Shown: positions 17,715-26,249 of the stretch, piece after piece | How the letters are laid out: each line of letters starts with the position of its first letter | How positions within the stretch are numbered: position 1 is the stretch's first letter | NCBI GenBank assembly: GCA_942492635.1 | Contig: CALOFP010000002.1 | Location: 1,116,001-1,180,000 of the forward strand | Source of the DNA: CALOFP01 sp942492635 | Lineage (GTDB): Bacteria > UBP6 > UBA1177 > CALOFP01 | DNA: 64,000 bases | Reading direction: 5' to 3' | Notes under the pieces: model-generated | The model's input: only the letters and a program-made list of their open reading frames with translations | Told to the model about the DNA's origin: nothing | Databases searched by the model: none | Made by a program: the position numbers and the translations under genes

Positions 17715-18054
17715 AACACACTCGGAAATTCCGAAAAATACAATTTTCTCCACAAAAACAATCTGAAAAATACCATCTTTTTACGGGAAACAGGCTGTTG
17801 ATTCCAGCTTATGAGATTATCTGCAGACAAAAAATATGGGTATAAGGGAACTTAACGAGGCTTAGCTCAACATTGATAATTAATACAATTTTCAGTGAAT
17901 CTATGGTGAAAATTCATACAAACGTGCTCGAAAGAGTGCTGTGAAAATTTTCGAAAAATTATTTAAAACTCGACAGAAAAGGATGTTGAAACAGATCTGG
18001 CATCCTCTTTGCTCCATCAATTGTGGTAACTATGTTTTTTTTGCGGAGGAAAAG
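17715..18054. other. Intergenic region before the chemotaxis operon
   Basis: About 340 bases. It holds a small palindrome TCGGAAATTCCGA just after the NtrC gene, AT-rich sequence where upstream activator sites would be expected, and the -24/-12 element at 17998-18013. An in-frame GTG at 17941 could lengthen the next protein by 38 residues, but that stretch has no domain and contains the promoter element. Confidence 0.6.
17998..18013 (+). promoter_or_regulatory. Candidate sigma-54 (-24/-12) promoter of the chemotaxis operon
   Basis: TGGCATCCTCTTTGCT matches the TGGCAC-N5-TTGCW consensus, with GG and GC exactly 10 bases apart. Transcription would begin near 18024, leaving a 5' leader of about 30 bases with GGAGG at 18045-18049 and the ATG at 18055. 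The adjacent upstream gene encodes an NtrC-family activator. Confidence 0.7.
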
Positions 18055-18651
18055 ATGGATATGTCCTGCAAAGAGATGGTGACGGAGTTTGTCACAGACT
18101 CTCTGGAACTTGTTGAAGAGGCTGAAAACAAGATTCTTACATTCCGAAAGGGGGGCGAAAGAGACACCATAAACGCGCTTTTCAGGACAGCACATTCAAT
18201 CAAGGGTACGGCTGATTTTCTGGGTATGAAAAATGTGAAAAGTGCTGCGCATGCAATGGAATCGCTACTGGAAAATGTGAGAAAGGGGCATGTCGTCGTT
18301 ACACCTGAAATCAAGGATCTTTCGTTTACTTCAATAGATTTTCTAAAAAAATCCCTGCGAATTATCGAGTGTGAAGGAGATGACAGGGCTGTTGGAAAAG
18401 AGGCGGCCCAACTAGAGGCAATTCTTTCGAACGTACCCGTTTCACAGGCAGAAAACATCTGCATGGAAATCATGCTTCTCAATTTTGAAAAGGAACTTCA
18501 TAAATGGGAAAAGAGCGGCTCCTCAAACGAGTTGGAGGCAATGGACAAAGAGATGTCTCTGTTTGAGAGACGGGCAGAAAAACTTGGGCTGAAGGATATG
18601 TTGAGGCTTTCAGACAGTATACGAAAGGTTCTCGGGAGAATGGGGTCATGA
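18055..18651 (+). CDS. Stand-alone CheA P1 (Hpt) phosphotransfer protein
   Basis: A 198-residue protein carrying the phospho-accepting domain that normally forms the N-terminus of CheA. The Hpt helix contains FRTAHSIKGTADFLGM with acceptor His47. The remaining roughly 90 residues are helical and unassigned. GGAGG at 18045-18049 fixes the start at ATG 18055. Its stop overlaps the start of the CheA core by four bases (ATGA), so the two are translationally coupled. The pair looks like a CheA divided between P1 and the kinase core. Phosphate would have to pass in trans from the core's ATP site to His47, as known for split CheA3/CheA4-type kinases. Confidence 0.88.
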   Translation: MDMSCKEMVTEFVTDSLELVEEAENKILTFRKGGERDTINALFRTAHSIKGTADFLGMKNVKSAAHAMESLLENVRKGHVVVTPEIKDLSFTSIDFLKKSLRIIECEGDDRAVGKEAAQLEAILSNVPVSQAENICMEIMLLNFEKELHKWEKSGSSNELEAMDKEMSLFERRAEKLGLKDMLRLSDSIRKVLGRMGS

Positions 18652-20114
18652 GTAATTCGAGATCGGAAATAGTGCAGGTTGTGCAGGGTGTCGTCGATGC
18701 CATGAAAGAGGGACTTGAAAGCTATAAAAATTGCGGGAAGGGAGATGTTCCCGGTGTTGAGCTCTACATTGATCTTCTTGATGAAGTGGCTCCGATTGAG
18801 AAGGGAAAGATGGGAGAAATACTGCTTAGAGAAGGGAAAACCAATGAGAAAACCTTGAATGGTGCACTAACGGAACAGCAAAGCCCCCTGGGAAAAGTGC
18901 CTGTTGATATGGGCGAAGCGGAAGAAAAAGATGTCGAGAAAATAATTTCCGGACAGAAAAAGAGCGGCCCCAGGGATATCCGGGTGTCTGTGGAGAAACT
19001 TGATGCTCTTACAAATCTAGTCAGTGAACTTGTTGTGGTCAACAACATGTTAAGCCACAGTCCCGATCTTGAGGGATTTGAACTTCCCCTATTTTCAAAG
19101 GCTGCGAAACAGATGAATAAGATCGTTCGGGAGCTTCGAGAGCTTTCGATGGAGGTGCGGATGGTTCCGGTAAAGAATCTGTTTCGAAGAATGCATAGAC
19201 TTGTTTACGATGTCGCCTCCAAATCCATGAAGGAGGTTGAACTCGTCATTCAGGGTGAAGAGACCGAGATGGATAAAACCGTGATCGAGGCGATTCACGA
19301 TCCCCTGCTGCACCTGATTCGAAATGCAATAGATCACGGACTCGAAACGGCAGAAGAGAGAACGGCTGCGGGGAAGAATCCGGTCGGTGTCGTCACTCTG
19401 AAAGCGCTCCATGAGGAGGGCAGGACAAAGGTGATTGTGTCCGACGACGGTGGAGGCCTGGATACCAAAAATATTCTGGAGAAGGCGAGGGAACGGGGGA
19501 TTGTCGATGAGAGGGAAGTCAAGGATGAGGATATTCCGGCTCTCATATTTCATCCTGGTTTTTCGACAAAGTCGGAAGTCACCGATCTTTCCGGAAGAGG
19601 TGTGGGGATGGATGTCGTAAAAAGAAATATCGAAAGTGTAAAAGGATCGATAGCCGTGGAATCGAATCCCGGAAAGGGGACATCCATCACTCTTTCCATC
19701 CCGTTGACACTTTCGATTACAGAGGGAATGCTCATTAAGGTTGGCGGAAGAAGTTTCATCGTTCCTCTTCTATCTTCAAGGGAGTTCATAAAACCGAGAA
19801 ACAACCGTATCGTCGTATCTCCCGAAGGGGGAGAGATGATCCGGATAAGGGATGAAATAATTCCGATTGTCAGGCTGCACGATCTTTTTGAAATTGTAGC
19901 GGAAAATAAAAATCTCGAGGATGGAATGCTTGTGATTGTGGAGACATCCCGAAAGCCTCTTGCGCTCTTTGTCGACACAATAGTTGGTCAGATGCAGGCG
20001 GTAATTAAGGCTGTTCCGGAACAGATGAGCTCTTTTCCTGCAGTCGCGGGATGTTCTATTCTTGGCAACGGTGTGATCGCCCTCATCTTGGATGTTGAAA
20101 AACTGAAGATTTAG
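18648..20114 (+). CDS. cheA: CheA kinase core lacking P1 (P3-P4-P5)
   Basis: A 488-residue chemotaxis kinase core. Residues about 1-115 are a helical linker with two short repeats (GEILLREGKTNEKTLNGAL and a weaker GKVPVDMGEAEEKDVEKII), of the kind seen before P3 in some deltaproteobacterial CheA proteins and in GspE N-termini. P3 dimerisation helices follow (about 110-190), then the P4 ATPase with N-box LLHLIRNAIDHGLE, G1 DDGGGLD and G2 GRGVGMDVV. The CheW-like P5 domain is C-terminal (about 355-488). There is no phospho-accepting His domain; that is the separate upstream gene. No P2 (CheY/CheB-binding) domain is recognisable. It is followed by cheW. Confidence 0.93.
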   Translation: MSNSRSEIVQVVQGVVDAMKEGLESYKNCGKGDVPGVELYIDLLDEVAPIEKGKMGEILLREGKTNEKTLNGALTEQQSPLGKVPVDMGEAEEKDVEKIISGQKKSGPRDIRVSVEKLDALTNLVSELVVVNNMLSHSPDLEGFELPLFSKAAKQMNKIVRELRELSMEVRMVPVKNLFRRMHRLVYDVASKSMKEVELVIQGEETEMDKTVIEAIHDPLLHLIRNAIDHGLETAEERTAAGKNPVGVVTLKALHEEGRTKVIVSDDGGGLDTKNILEKARERGIVDEREVKDEDIPALIFHPGFSTKSEVTDLSGRGVGMDVVKRNIESVKGSIAVESNPGKGTSITLSIPLTLSITEGMLIKVGGRSFIVPLLSSREFIKPRNNRIVVSPEGGEMIRIRDEIIPIVRLHDLFEIVAENKNLEDGMLVIVETSRKPLALFVDTIVGQMQAVIKAVPEQMSSFPAVAGCSILGNGVIALILDVEKLKI

Positions 20115-20145
20115 TGAACTTAAATCAAATATTGGAGAGATGAAA

Positions 20146-20640
20146 ATGGTGGAAGAAGAGAGAAGTTCCAAGTATCTCACCTTCAGGGTGGGAAGAGAGC
20201 ACTATGCTATCGGCATCGAATACGTAAGCGAAATCGTCATTAAGACGATGGATATTACCGAGGTTCCCGGCAGCGCAGGCTACTTCAGCGGAGTGATAAA
20301 CCTCAGGGGAAGAATCATCCCGATTATCGATATGAGAAGACGCTTCGGGCTTTGTGATATCGAATACGACGAGAAGTGCTGCATTATCGTTGTAAATATG
20401 AACGATCTGAAGACAGGACTCGTAGTCGAGCGGGTCGCCGAGGTCATAGATATCGACGCCGGCCAGATCACCGATCCTCCCAATATGGGTGCGGAGGAGA
20501 AAGGCCGATTTGTCAAGGGAATGGGAAAGGTCGGCAGTGATGTGAAGATAGTTATAGATGTCGACAGACTGCTGGGTGAAGATGAAAAGCTCGGTGTGAA
20601 AAGAAGTGCTGTGGAAGGTGATTACTCTGCAAAAATATAG
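20146..20640 (+). CDS. cheW: Chemotaxis coupling protein CheW
   Basis: Scaffold linking methyl-accepting receptors to CheA. It has about 164 residues of a single CheW domain: YLTFRVGREHYAIGIEYVSEIV, then GVINLRGRIIPIIDMRRRFG and VVERVAEVIDI. Two ATGs are in frame. GGAGAG at 20134-20139 abuts the first (20140) and sits at good distance from the second (20146), which I prefer. It follows the CheA core by about 30 bases. Confidence 0.95.
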   Translation: MVEEERSSKYLTFRVGREHYAIGIEYVSEIVIKTMDITEVPGSAGYFSGVINLRGRIIPIIDMRRRFGLCDIEYDEKCCIIVVNMNDLKTGLVVERVAEVIDIDAGQITDPPNMGAEEKGRFVKGMGKVGSDVKIVIDVDRLLGEDEKLGVKRSAVEGDYSAKI

Positions 20641-20654
20641 AATTGGAGGGCTGT

Positions 20655-23465
20655 ATGAATTTTCAAGAGTGGACGATAGGCAAAAAACTTGTAGCAGGAA
20701 TAGGGTTGATCGTACTTTTAAATGTTGCCATGGGCTCTTACGCATTAAAGGGGATAAGAGAACTTTCCAATACCTTTTCAAAGGAAGAAGTTCAGAACGA
20801 CCTTGTAAATATGGTTCATTCAATGCGTCATCTGGAAAAAAACTTCATCATGCGTGAAGAGGCAAAATATGTCGATGAGATGATGGATCTATCGGAAAGA
20901 ATCGACCGCAAAATGGAGGCAGGGGAAAGGATCCTCGATTTCGAGGCAGAAAAAGTTCTCATGAATGATATGAAGAAGGAAAAGGGTGTCTATATCGATT
21001 CCTTCAGGGATTACGTGACCCTTCATAAAAAACTAGTCGAGTCGAGAAAGGGAATGGTTGCCGCCGCAAGATCAATGGAGCAGGAAGGTGTGGCCCTCCG
21101 GAACGATCAGAAAAAGCAGATGGAAAGCAACTTTATGCGACTCAGGGTGGAGAAGTCCGATGATGCAAACCGACTCGTAAAATATGTCGAAGAGCTTCGA
21201 ATAGCCGAAAAAAACTACATGCTCAGACACGACGAAAGGTATGTCGAGGAGATGAAACACCTTTTCCGGGAAGTTGAAAAGCTGATCGAAATAACCAGGG
21301 CTAAAATGAAGAAAGCTCACAATATCGATCAGATGAACGGGATGTTGGCTGCTGTGAAGGAGTACAGGAAACAATTCAATAAAAATCATGATATTAACCT
21401 GGAAAAGCAGAAGAAACTTGATCTGATGCTTGTATCTGCAGGGAATTTAATAAAAAAGGCCGAAAATGCCGGAAAGATTTCACGGGAACAGATGGAGTCA
21501 GCGGAGAGTGCAACTGTCAACTCGTTAATTTTCATTATTATTGCTGTTCTCTTAATCTCTTTTGTCGTAGCGGTTGTAATTAAGAAGAACATCGGAAAGG
21601 GACTGGAAAGAACCGTAGAACATGTTCTTGATATTGTAGAAAATATCAGGATTGGCCGAACAGAAGTGAGAGGCAATCCGTATGAGGTTTCGGTCGATTT
21701 TCGAGGCGTTATTGAGGGTACGAACACTCTTATCGATGCCTTTGTAAAGCCTATGAATGTTATGATCGAACAGATTGCTCGAATATCGAATGGTGATATT
21801 CCTGAAATAATAAGTGAGGACTACCGGGGAAACTTTGGTGAGATAAAAGAAAGCATCAATGACTGTGTTCTTCTTGTGGAAAATCTAATAAGGGAGACAG
21901 GCGGACTTATTGAAAATGTGCAGTCCGGAAAGCTGGACAGCAGGTGCGGTACCGGCGATTTCAAAGGAGAATGGAAAAACCTTACTGCGAATGTTAATAA
22001 ACTCGTAGAGACATTTGTGGAACATTTGGATTCCGTTCCCGCGCCGATCATGCTTATCGACAAAAATTTCGATATTAACTTTATGAACCGGGCCGGATGC
22101 GAGGTTGTCGGTTCATCGAGGACGCAGCTTCTCGGTTCGAAGTGCTACAACCATTTCAAAACATCCGATTGCCAGACATCGAACTGTGCGTGTTCAAGGG
22201 CAATGGCAAACGGACAGAAGAATACAAGTGAGACGGATGCCAATCCTTCGGGAATGAAAATCGACATCTCATACACAGGCGCTCCTGTAAAAAACAGTAC
22301 CGGTGACATTGTCGGTGCCATAGAGATAGTTGTTGACCAGACTGAGATTAAGAAGGCTCAGAGGGTTGCCGATAAGGTGAGCAGGTACCAGTCTGAGGAG
22401 GTTGACAAGCTGTCGAAAACTCTAGAAAAGATGTCTGAAGGAGACCTTACGGTTTCCTACACCGCAGCGGATGGAGAGGGGGATACAGAAGATGTTTCCA
22501 GAAATTTCGCAATGATTTCAGAAAATCTCAACAACACGGTTGTTTCCATGAACAGTATTCTTCTTCAGGTAAACGGAGCAGTTGAACAGGTTGCTGCAGG
22601 AGCATTTCAGGTGAGCGGAGCCAGCCAGTCTCTCTCCGAGGGTGCAACGGAACAGGCAAGTTCACTTGAGGAGATATCATCTTCAATGCAGGAGATAGGA
22701 TCTCAGATCAGGGTGAATGCGGAGAACGCCGAAAAGTGCGATTCTCTCTCCAAGGAGGCCATGGAGTCAGCGAAAACAGGATCCGAGCAGATGGAAATCC
22801 TTCTTGAGGCCATGGATGATATCGACAAGTCCAGCAAGAACATCTCGAAGATCATCAAGGTGATAGATGAGATCGCTTTTCAGACAAACGTTCTTGCACT
22901 CAATGCTGCAGTCGAAGCCGCCAGGGCAGGAGAACATGGAAGAGGTTTTGCAGTGGTAGCCGAAGAGGTGAGGGAGCTCGCGCAGAAGAGCGCAAAGGCT
23001 GCAAAAGAGACTACCGAGATGATAGACGACTCCATAAAGAAGGCTGAAAACGGATCGAATATCTCTGCTGAGACATCCTCGGTTCTAAAGCAGCTGGTTG
23101 AGGCTTCTAAAAGTGTGGGAGCGATCGTAGAGGAGATTTCCATTGCCTCCAATGAGCAGGCTCAGGGTGTTTTGCAGATAAATACAGGTTTGTCCCAAAT
23201 CGAGCAGGTTACACAGCAGAATACTGCAAATGCCGAAGAGAGTGCTGCTGCCAGCGAGGAGCTTTCGGGGCAGGCTGATGAACTCAGAAAGATGATCAGC
23301 AGATTCAAGTTGAGTGAAGGGGGAAGAGACTTCGGAAGAAGTAGCGGAAACTATTCATCGTTGAATGAAAATGAAAGAGATTTCTATGGGGAAACTTCCT
23401 TGAGGGGTGAAATATCGCCGGAACAGGTAATAGCTCTTGATGATTCCGATTTTGGCAAGTACTGA
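20655..23465 (+). CDS. Methyl-accepting chemotaxis protein with long helical sensor and Cys-rich PAS domain
   Basis: Membrane chemoreceptor of about 936 residues. TM1 lies at about 9-30. A roughly 255-residue all-helical periplasmic region of the HBM kind is followed by TM2 (about 288-312) and HAMP-like segments. A PAS domain (about 450-560) has four clustered Cys (SKCYNHFKTSDCQTSNCAC). A second HAMP and the signalling hairpin with DEIAFQTNVLALNAAVEAAR come next. The C-terminus ends in an acidic tail (DDSDFGKY). GGAGG at 20645-20649 sets the start at ATG 20655. It lies between cheW and cheR, so it is the operon's own receptor. The Cys cluster suggests redox or metal sensing, which is an inference. 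Confidence 0.93.
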   Translation: MNFQEWTIGKKLVAGIGLIVLLNVAMGSYALKGIRELSNTFSKEEVQNDLVNMVHSMRHLEKNFIMREEAKYVDEMMDLSERIDRKMEAGERILDFEAEKVLMNDMKKEKGVYIDSFRDYVTLHKKLVESRKGMVAAARSMEQEGVALRNDQKKQMESNFMRLRVEKSDDANRLVKYVEELRIAEKNYMLRHDERYVEEMKHLFREVEKLIEITRAKMKKAHNIDQMNGMLAAVKEYRKQFNKNHDINLEKQKKLDLMLVSAGNLIKKAENAGKISREQMESAESATVNSLIFIIIAVLLISFVVAVVIKKNIGKGLERTVEHVLDIVENIRIGRTEVRGNPYEVSVDFRGVIEGTNTLIDAFVKPMNVMIEQIARISNGDIPEIISEDYRGNFGEIKESINDCVLLVENLIRETGGLIENVQSGKLDSRCGTGDFKGEWKNLTANVNKLVETFVEHLDSVPAPIMLIDKNFDINFMNRAGCEVVGSSRTQLLGSKCYNHFKTSDCQTSNCACSRAMANGQKNTSETDANPSGMKIDISYTGAPVKNSTGDIVGAIEIVVDQTEIKKAQRVADKVSRYQSEEVDKLSKTLEKMSEGDLTVSYTAADGEGDTEDVSRNFAMISENLNNTVVSMNSILLQVNGAVEQVAAGAFQVSGASQSLSEGATEQASSLEEISSSMQEIGSQIRVNAENAEKCDSLSKEAMESAKTGSEQMEILLEAMDDIDKSSKNISKIIKVIDEIAFQTNVLALNAAVEAARAGEHGRGFAVVAEEVRELAQKSAKAAKETTEMIDDSIKKAENGSNISAETSSVLKQLVEASKSVGAIVEEISIASNEQAQGVLQINTGLSQIEQVTQQNTANAEESAAASEELSGQADELRKMISRFKLSEGGRDFGRSSGNYSSLNENERDFYGETSLRGEISPEQVIALDDSDFGKY

Positions 23466-23481
23466 AGAGGTTTCATAGTCG

Positions 23482-24330
23482 ATGGTGATTGAAAAAGCTC
23501 TTGCATTTTCGGACGGTGAGTTCTGTCTTCTGTCGAAATACATTTATGAAAAGTTCGGAATTAATCTCCCTTTCGAGAAAAAGGGAATGCTCCAGTCCCG
23601 TCTCAGCAAGGTAGTGACGGGACTTGGACTCGACAGTTTCGAGACCTACTGCAAAATGGTTTTAAGCGACAACTCGGGCAGGATGGTTTCCGAGCTCATT
23701 AATGTTGTCTCCACCAACTACTCTTTTTTCTACCGGGAAAAAAGGCATTTTGATTTTCTCACGAATAGAGCTCTTCCCGAAATGGTAGGGAGTCTGAAAA
23801 AGAGGAATTCTAGGGATGTTAGAATATGGAGTGCAGGCTGTTCAACGGGTGAAGAGCCTTACACGATTGCTATTCTTCTAAGAGAGTACTTTGGAAAGGA
23901 TCACTATCTATGGGATACGGATATCCTGGCAACCGACATCAGCGCAAAAGTTTTACAGCAGGCTCTCAGCGGACACTACCCTCATGATAGAGTTTCCAAT
24001 CTTCCGGCCACTTACAGGTCCGCCTACTTCAGGAAAAGCTCGGAAGGCTCTTGGGTTATCAGTAAGGAAATAAAAAAGGGGGTTGTTTTCAGAAGATTCA
24101 ACCTCATGAACAGGGTATTTCCATTTAAGAAAAGATTCCACATGATATTCTGCAGAAACGTGATGATCTACTTCGACAAGGATACAAGAGACGGATTGAT
24201 AAAACGGTTCTCGGACTTTCTTGTTCCGGGAGGGTATCTCTTTATTGGACATTCGGAGACTGTAGACAGATCTGTTCATAATCTTGATTACGTTATGCCG
24301 GCACTCTACAGAAAACCGGGGAAAATGTGA
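23482..24330 (+). CDS. cheR: Chemotaxis protein methyltransferase CheR
   Basis: Methylates receptor glutamates using S-adenosylmethionine. It has 282 residues: an N-terminal helical domain (to about 85), then the SAM-binding domain with IWSAGCSTGEEPYTIA, ILATDISAKVLQQA and MIFCRNVMIYFD, ending LFIGHSETV. This is normal family length and order. It starts 16 bases after the receptor gene and overlaps the cheB start by one base (TGATG). Confidence 0.95.
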   Translation: MVIEKALAFSDGEFCLLSKYIYEKFGINLPFEKKGMLQSRLSKVVTGLGLDSFETYCKMVLSDNSGRMVSELINVVSTNYSFFYREKRHFDFLTNRALPEMVGSLKKRNSRDVRIWSAGCSTGEEPYTIAILLREYFGKDHYLWDTDILATDISAKVLQQALSGHYPHDRVSNLPATYRSAYFRKSSEGSWVISKEIKKGVVFRRFNLMNRVFPFKKRFHMIFCRNVMIYFDKDTRDGLIKRFSDFLVPGGYLFIGHSETVDRSVHNLDYVMPALYRKPGKM

Positions 24331-25364
24331 TGAGAAAAGCAAGTATCCTGATAATTGACAATTCATTCAGAATGAGAGCCGCCATGAGGCAGGCTCTTTC
24401 GAAATATCCGGGAGTTGTTGTGGTGGGAACTGCACCCGATGTCTATTCCGGAAGGGATCTTATCGTGAAGTTGAGGCCGGATCTGGTTACGCTCGATATC
24501 GATCTTCCCGGAATGAACGGAATTGAATTCCTCAAAAGGCTCATGCCTCAATATCCCATTCCGGTAATTATCGTCAGTTCCCTCCGGAAAAACGGTTGGG
24601 AGAAGATAAGAGCCGCACTGGATGCCGGAGCAGTGGATTTTGTCTCCAAACCTTCAGGAGATTCTCCTGTGGAATTTAATGAATTGGTAGCGAGACTTGC
24701 AGGTAAGATAAGGACTGTGATTAACCGGCAACTGAATTCGGCACAGAAGAACAGATCTCATATCCCCGGAAAAATAGCTGCTTGCGGTTCATCGATTAAG
24801 CTTGTAGCGATTGGGGCAAGTACCGGTGGTACGGAGGCGATAAAAAGAGTTGTCGCCTCCTTCCCAAGATCGATGCCGGGGGTATTGATTGTGCAGCACA
24901 TGCCTCCGGGATTTACAAAGATGTTCGCTGAAAAACTGAACAGAATCTGCAGGATGGAGGTTAAAGAAGCCGAACACGGAGATACGATCATGAGGGGACG
25001 GATACTTATAGCTCCGGGAGACCGTCATATTACAGTCCTGCGCTGTGGAACAATGCTGAAAGTTCTGTGTAAAGATGGTGAGAAGGTGAACGGACATCGT
25101 CCCTCCGTCGATATTATGATGAATTCCGTCGCAAAGAGCGTGGGAAAGAATGCCCTTGGTATTATTCTTACCGGAATGGGAGCCGACGGAGCAGCCGGGA
25201 TTCTCGAGATGAAAAAACAGGGTGCAAAAACCTTTGCCCAGGATGAGAAGACATCGGTTGTCTACGGCATGCCCAAAGCTGCTGTTGAAAACGGTGCTGC
25301 AGACCATGTTCTTCCGCTCGATAGAATTGCCTCAAGAGTGATAAAGGAGGCAGGTGAAGGCTGA
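24330..25364 (+). CDS. cheB: Chemotaxis response regulator protein-glutamate methylesterase CheB
   Basis: Demethylates or deamidates receptor glutamates when phosphorylated by CheA. The receiver has phospho-acceptor Asp56 (TLDIDLPGMNG); the usual acidic pair is D10-N11 here. The C-terminal esterase shows IGASTGGTEAI (nucleophile Ser), VQHMPPGFTKMFAEKLN (His) and LTGMGADGAAG (Asp). The start is ATG 24330, sharing a base with the cheR stop. Its own stop shares a base with the cheD start. Confidence 0.96.
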   Translation: MRKASILIIDNSFRMRAAMRQALSKYPGVVVVGTAPDVYSGRDLIVKLRPDLVTLDIDLPGMNGIEFLKRLMPQYPIPVIIVSSLRKNGWEKIRAALDAGAVDFVSKPSGDSPVEFNELVARLAGKIRTVINRQLNSAQKNRSHIPGKIAACGSSIKLVAIGASTGGTEAIKRVVASFPRSMPGVLIVQHMPPGFTKMFAEKLNRICRMEVKEAEHGDTIMRGRILIAPGDRHITVLRCGTMLKVLCKDGEKVNGHRPSVDIMMNSVAKSVGKNALGIILTGMGADGAAGILEMKKQGAKTFAQDEKTSVVYGMPKAAVENGAADHVLPLDRIASRVIKEAGEG

Positions 25365-25852
25365 TGAGTGATCTAATTATTGGTGTAGGCGAAGCGGGGG
25401 TTTCCTCGCTTAAAAACGGTAGAATCAAAACCTACGCTCTCGGTTCCTGCGTCGCCGTTGTCATCTACGACAGAGTTGCAAAGGTGGGTGCAATGGCCCA
25501 TGTTGCCCTTCCTGATTCGGGAATAGACAGGAACAAGGCTTTTCAGAAGCCGGGATATTTCGCTGATACTGCGGTTCCTCTGCTCTTAAGAGAAATGAAG
25601 AGGCGAAATCGGCTGATGAACAGGAAACACCTTGAAATTAAGCTTGCCGGAGGGGCATCGGTAATGGATCGAAATCAGTTTTTCAATATCGGTGAAAAGA
25701 ACATAATCGCCTCCCGAGCTGCTCTAAGGAAGGAAGGACTTTTTCCGTTCATGGAAGATGTGGGAGGTGAGATCAGCAGGACGGTAACGCTCGATATCAA
25801 CACGGGTACTCTGCTACTTTTCAATCCGCTCAAGGGATCCTGGAAGTTTTAA
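25364..25852 (+). CDS. cheD: Chemoreceptor glutamine deamidase CheD
   Basis: Deamidates receptor Gln residues and in some species works with CheC. It has 162 residues with the catalytic ALGSCVAVVIYD motif (Cys29) and AMAHVALPDS (His46). It is the last gene of the operon; no cheC or cheY lies in the window. The TAA stop codon lies inside the first bases of repeat copy C (TTAACAGGAATAGC). Thus the repeat begins at the gene's 3' end and may have replaced the original stop. Confidence 0.95.
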   Translation: MSDLIIGVGEAGVSSLKNGRIKTYALGSCVAVVIYDRVAKVGAMAHVALPDSGIDRNKAFQKPGYFADTAVPLLLREMKRRNRLMNRKHLEIKLAGGASVMDRNQFFNIGEKNIIASRAALRKEGLFPFMEDVGGEISRTVTLDINTGTLLLFNPLKGSWKF

Positions 25853-25992
25853 CAGGAATAGCTATCTGAAGAGTCTAATTCCCGGAAACTTGATTCGTTT
25901 TTATAATGGAGCAATTTTTGAACCGTAGCAGGTTCAAAGAGCGACCTTTCCGTGGCATACCCAGTAGCTTGCTGCGGGGTTCTTGATTAGGA
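25850..25992 (+). repeat. Non-coding hairpin repeat, copy C (best conserved)
   Basis: Shares TTAACAGGAATAGCTAT, GTCTAATTCCC, GAGCAATTTTTGAAC and TTCAAAGAGCGACCT with copy B, and more with copy A. The central hairpin is perfect: TTTGAACC (25917-25924) and GGTTCAAA (25931-25938). The extra C-G pair compared with copy B is a compensatory difference. The 3' hairpin pairs CCC.GTAG with TGC.GGG near 25950-25979. It overlaps the cheD stop codon. Confidence 0.88.
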
Positions 25993-26115
25993 AAAAGGTT
26001 GAATTTCCCGGCGCTCGAGTCGCTTTTATAGGGGAATAAATTAGAACTGTTTGAAGTGCAAAGAGCTACTTTTCGATGAGACGCCCCTTTGGTCGGGGAG
26101 TCTTCATTCCGAGGA
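25993..26115 (+). repeat. Non-coding hairpin repeat, copy D (tandem, degenerate)
   Basis: Directly follows copy C. AATTTCCCGG...TCG.TTTTATAGGGGAATAAATTAGAAC...CAAAGAGCTACTTTTCG aligns with the same blocks. The central hairpin is decayed. The 3' hairpin is preserved with different bases: GAC.CCCC (26080-26087) pairs with GGGG.GTC (26095-26102). Confidence 0.75.
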
Positions 26116-26249
26116 TAGTCGGCAACTGTAGTATTCTGCTGTTTCTTATAATCAGGCTTTCTTGTAATCTATGGAAAATTGATTTCGGTAATTTTCCGAT
26201 GTGAAAACTTCAGCTTCGGCGGAAATTTGTTGGTCTGTAGACCATATGA

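Noticed and set aside
17941..18054. Upstream extension of the Hpt protein to GTG 17941
   Set aside because: The added 38 residues have no domain character, the -24/-12 element lies inside them, and GGAGG sits in front of ATG 18055.
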